DNA of 7,591 bases from an uncultured Bacilli bacterium. GTDB taxonomy: Bacteria > Bacillota_I > Bacilli_A > RF39 > UBA660. Under the pieces are notes generated by a model, which made no database searches, was not told the DNA's origin, and worked only from the letters and a program-made list of their open reading frames with translations. Positions 6,038 to 7,591 of this stretch are shown one piece after another. The first letter of the stretch is position 1, and each line of letters begins with the position of its first letter. The position numbers were made by a program, and so were the translations under genes. The stretch spans positions 1 to 7,591 of the forward strand of contig CANRMU010000043.1 of the NCBI GenBank assembly GCA_947631895.1, read 5' to 3'.

Positions 6038-6064
6038 TATAATAACATGAAACAAAAAAGGAGG
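6038..6064 (+). promoter_or_regulatory. -10 element and ribosome binding site of the substrate-binding protein gene
   Basis: TATAAT lies at 6038-6043. The -35 is poor (TCACTT at 6016-6021), so the promoter may be weak or activator-dependent. AAAAAAGGAGG ends at 6064, seven bases before TTG 6072. This strong ribosome site fixes the non-ATG start. Confidence 0.45.
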
Positions 6065-6071
6065 AATTTGT

Positions 6072-6689
6072 TTGAAAAAAATTATTATTGGTATTATAGC
6101 AATTGTAATTATTGGAATTGCAATTACTATTGGATGCCTAGTAGGAAAAAAAGATGAAAAAGAAACTGTTAAGTTAGAAAAAATTAAACTTGCGGAAGTA
6201 ACTCATAGTCCTTTTTATGCTCCACTTTATGTAGCTATTGAAAACGGATACTTTAAAGAACAAGGATTAGATGTGGAATTAATTCTTACTCCAGGTGCTG
6301 ATAAAGTCGCAACAAGTGTTATATCAGGAGATACCCAAATCGGTTTTGCAGGACCAGAAAGTGCGATTTATGTCTATGAGGGAAAAGAAGAAGACTATCT
6401 AGTAACTTTTGCAGGGCTTACTAAAAGAGATGGTCAATTTATTGTATCAAGAAATAAAGACTTTAAATTAGAAGATTTGTATGGTAAAGAAGTTTTAGTG
6501 GGACGTCTTGGAGGAATGCCGGCCTTAAATTTCTTAAATGCTTTAAAAAATGCCGGAATTGATCAAAATAAAATCAAATTAAATTATTCAGTGGAATTTG
6601 CTGCCTTAAGTGGTTCATTTATTGGTAATACAGGTGACTTTGTAAATCTATTTGAACCAAACGCAATGATAATCACTCACCAACCCTAA
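6072..6689 (+). CDS. NMT1/SsuA-like ABC substrate-binding lipoprotein, C-terminally truncated (probable pseudogene)
   Basis: Solute-binding lipoprotein of an ABC importer of the NMT1/THI5-SsuA-TauA superfamily, which captures substrates such as thiamine precursors, riboflavin or sulfonates outside the membrane. It starts with MKK and an Ile-rich signal helix, then a lipobox-like TIGC with Cys22 as the likely lipidated residue. The mature part has the family hallmarks HSPFYAPLYVAIENGYFKEQ (about 45-64), GLDVEL, then SGDTQIGFAGPESAI and DLYGKEVLVGRLGGMPALNF. It stops at 205 residues, against roughly 320-340 for the family. After LFEPNA the sequence switches to MIITHQP and a stop, where relatives continue through the second lobe. 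No permease or ATPase gene follows. The lost C-terminal lobe should abolish ligand closure, so I infer a gene broken by insertion or deletion near 6665. The start is TTG, fixed by GGAGG seven bases upstream. The ligand cannot be read from the sequence. Confidence 0.85.
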   Translation: MKKIIIGIIAIVIIGIAITIGCLVGKKDEKETVKLEKIKLAEVTHSPFYAPLYVAIENGYFKEQGLDVELILTPGADKVATSVISGDTQIGFAGPESAIYVYEGKEEDYLVTFAGLTKRDGQFIVSRNKDFKLEDLYGKEVLVGRLGGMPALNFLNALKNAGIDQNKIKLNYSVEFAALSGSFIGNTGDFVNLFEPNAMIITHQP

Positions 6690-6961
6690 TTATAAATTTG
6701 CATTAAATTTTTAAAGCATACACAAATTACGTATTTACTTGATATTTCACTATAACGACATCGTACCCTTAGTGCTACACCCCTTTTTTGTACATTCTTA
6801 TAGTATCATTTGCAGGGATTTTTCATGTTCAAAATGAATGACTGTTGCACTCCTTTTTTAATAAAATTTTCTCTAAAATTCTAAATTCAGTTACTTTTTT
6901 AGAGTTTATTCCATATCCAACAACATAATGGAATTTAAATTGTAATTTTTACCATAACTGG
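6690..6961. other. Non-coding stretch after the broken gene, possibly mobile-element remnant
   Basis: No convincing gene is seen in either direction. Two related motifs, TACACCCCTTTTTT (6776-6789) and TGCACTCCTTTTTT (6846-6859), lie 70 bases apart in the same orientation and look vaguely like insertion-sequence ends, but no matching inverted copy or transposase is visible. The minus strand has a 40-codon open stretch (6948-6829) without a proper start. The base texture changes abruptly just inside the 3' end of the truncated transporter gene, which is why a remnant of inserted DNA is suspected. Confidence 0.3.
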
Positions 6962-7004
6962 CAGTTGTTAAGAATTTCTTAACAACTGAATCTTTTTCTT
7001 TTTT
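6962..7004 (+). terminator. Strong terminator-like hairpin
   Basis: CAGTTGTTAAGA (6962-6973) and TCTTAACAACTG (6977-6988) form a perfect 12-bp stem around a 3-base loop, followed by AATCTTTTTCTTTTTT (6989-7004). It has the form of a plus-strand intrinsic terminator, but no intact plus-strand gene ends nearby. It may have served the lost 3' part of the transporter region or an element that has decayed. Confidence 0.6.
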
Positions 7005-7155
7005 AGGTACATTGAAATATTATTTTTAGTTGTATCTGTTAATTTTTAATTTATTTTCATCAATTTTTGCGATTTTGAAAAAATTAAATTAGTTAAGATA
7101 ATAAAATAATTTTGAAAATTGTTTAATATTTATTTTCATCTAAATTTTGAGCAAA

Positions 7156-7262
7156 CTTTTGGAAATAGGCAATGGTATGATAGGCTTAGATTTGCCAGTT
7201 GGCTTAAATGCTAACTGGCTCAAGCCATTAAAATCATACTATTGGGTTCCTGTTTCCAAAAG
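7156..7262 (+). other. Long branched hairpin, candidate structured RNA or element core
   Basis: Nested complementary arms: 7156-7169 with 7249-7262 (14 bp), 7170-7181 with 7233-7244 (12 bp, separated by a 4-base bulge at 7245-7248), GGCTT 7183-7187 with AAGCC 7222-7226, and GCCAGTT 7194-7200 with AACTGGC 7213-7219. The two departures from perfect complementarity (7166/7252 and 7175/7240) are G-U pairs in a plus-strand RNA but A-C mismatches on the minus strand, which favours a plus-strand transcript. No T-run follows, so it is not a simple terminator. It matches no RNA class I recognise (not 6S, SRP, tmRNA or RNase P). A miniature transposable element is the main alternative. Confidence 0.5.
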
Positions 7263-7422
7263 GAAATTAAAATTTAGTGAAAATAATCTTAAAATATTAG
7301 TTATTATAATTTTTAAATATTTTATTTTTAAGTTTTTTTTAGATTAATTTAATTTTTAAATTGTTGGTTATAATATCATTAAAATTAACATGTATCATAA
7401 AGTCTATTAGCTTCATTTTTAA

Positions 7423-7552
7423 GGGGCTGTTGAATAAATAAATATTTTTACTCAACAGCCCTTTTATATATTTTTTATTTCCTTTATTTAAAGTAAAAAA
7501 TAAAAAAGGACTTATTGTTAATTAGTTATTTTACTAATTATTCAACAGCCCC
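7423..7552. repeat. 130-bp element with 15-bp terminal inverted repeats, MITE-like
   Basis: GGGGCTGTTGAATAA (7423-7437) and TTATTCAACAGCCCC (7538-7552) are perfect inverted repeats. A third partial copy, TCAACAGCCC (7452-7461), pairs with GGGCTGTTGA (7424-7433) and is followed by TTTT, forming a plus-strand terminator. A second hairpin, TAATTAGT/ACTAATTA (7519-7526, 7533-7540), abuts the right end. The outer bases are T/A-rich on both sides (TTTTTAA and TTTTTTTA), so a target duplication cannot be told from composition. GGGGCTGTTG-type ends are familiar from several insertion-sequence families. The element has no coding capacity. Confidence 0.6.
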
Positions 7553-7591
7553 TTTTTTTATAAACAAATAATAATTATTATAATTAATCTA

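Noticed and set aside
6829..6948. Minus-strand 40-codon open stretch containing VVGYG, reminiscent of the C-terminal signature of hypoxanthine phosphoribosyltransferases.
   Set aside because: The match is five residues plus a loose R-x-L-x-x-I pattern, there is no start codon with a ribosome site, and such open lengths are common in AT-rich DNA.
7147..7347. Plus-strand 66-codon open frame starting at TTG.
   Set aside because: It has no ribosome site, lies across the perfectly paired arms of the 7156-7262 hairpin, and ends in a low-complexity AT-rich stretch; it is better explained by the hairpin.

Overview
The window is very AT-rich, with compact genes, strong AAGGAGGTGAT-type ribosome binding sites and sigma-A-type promoters. 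This points to a low-GC Gram-positive lineage, either Bacilli/Erysipelotrichia or a gut relative of the Mollicutes. Trp is encoded by TGG. TGA closes both the cysS frame and the AAA-ATPase frame at the normal family C-terminus, so the genetic code looks standard rather than the mycoplasma code. This is inference from composition and gene style; no species can be named.

Layout. (1) 1-330: a compact RNA-rich locus. A consensus minus-strand promoter (TTGACA-N17-TATAAT) drives a short transcript with a near-perfect Shine-Dalgarno and a 25-residue hydrophobic peptide (141-218). The ends of this transcript are complementary to each other, and the ribosome site lies in a hairpin that competes with that end-to-end pairing. 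A plus-strand terminator, and possibly an antisense RNA, faces it. This resembles an undescribed type I toxin-antitoxin unit and is the most interesting part of the window. (2) 335-1642 (-): an AAA_14/DUF4143-type ATPase. (3) 1696-1827: four tandem copies of a 33-bp repeat. (4) 1823-3214 (-): cysteinyl-tRNA synthetase, divergent from (5) 3340-4032 (+), a GNAT-like protein ending in a strong bidirectional terminator. (6) 4215-5951 (-): a two-gene operon of unrecognised proteins, a long coiled-coil protein and a smaller helical partner, with its own consensus promoter and stacked terminators. (7) 6072-6689 (+): an ABC substrate-binding lipoprotein of the NMT1/SsuA type cut to about two thirds of family length. 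(8) 6690-7591: no intact gene. It holds unassigned possibly IS-derived sequence, a terminator-like hairpin, a long branched hairpin with wobble pairs favouring a plus-strand RNA, and a 130-bp element with 15-bp perfect terminal inverted repeats.

The centre (cysS, GNAT, the two-gene operon) looks like ordinary chromosomal backbone. Both flanks look accessory: the left has the toxin-like unit, the DUF4143 ATPase and tandem repeats, and the right has a broken transporter gene followed by repeat-rich non-coding DNA. All regulatory and RNA claims come from reading the sequence by eye; no folding or database search was run.
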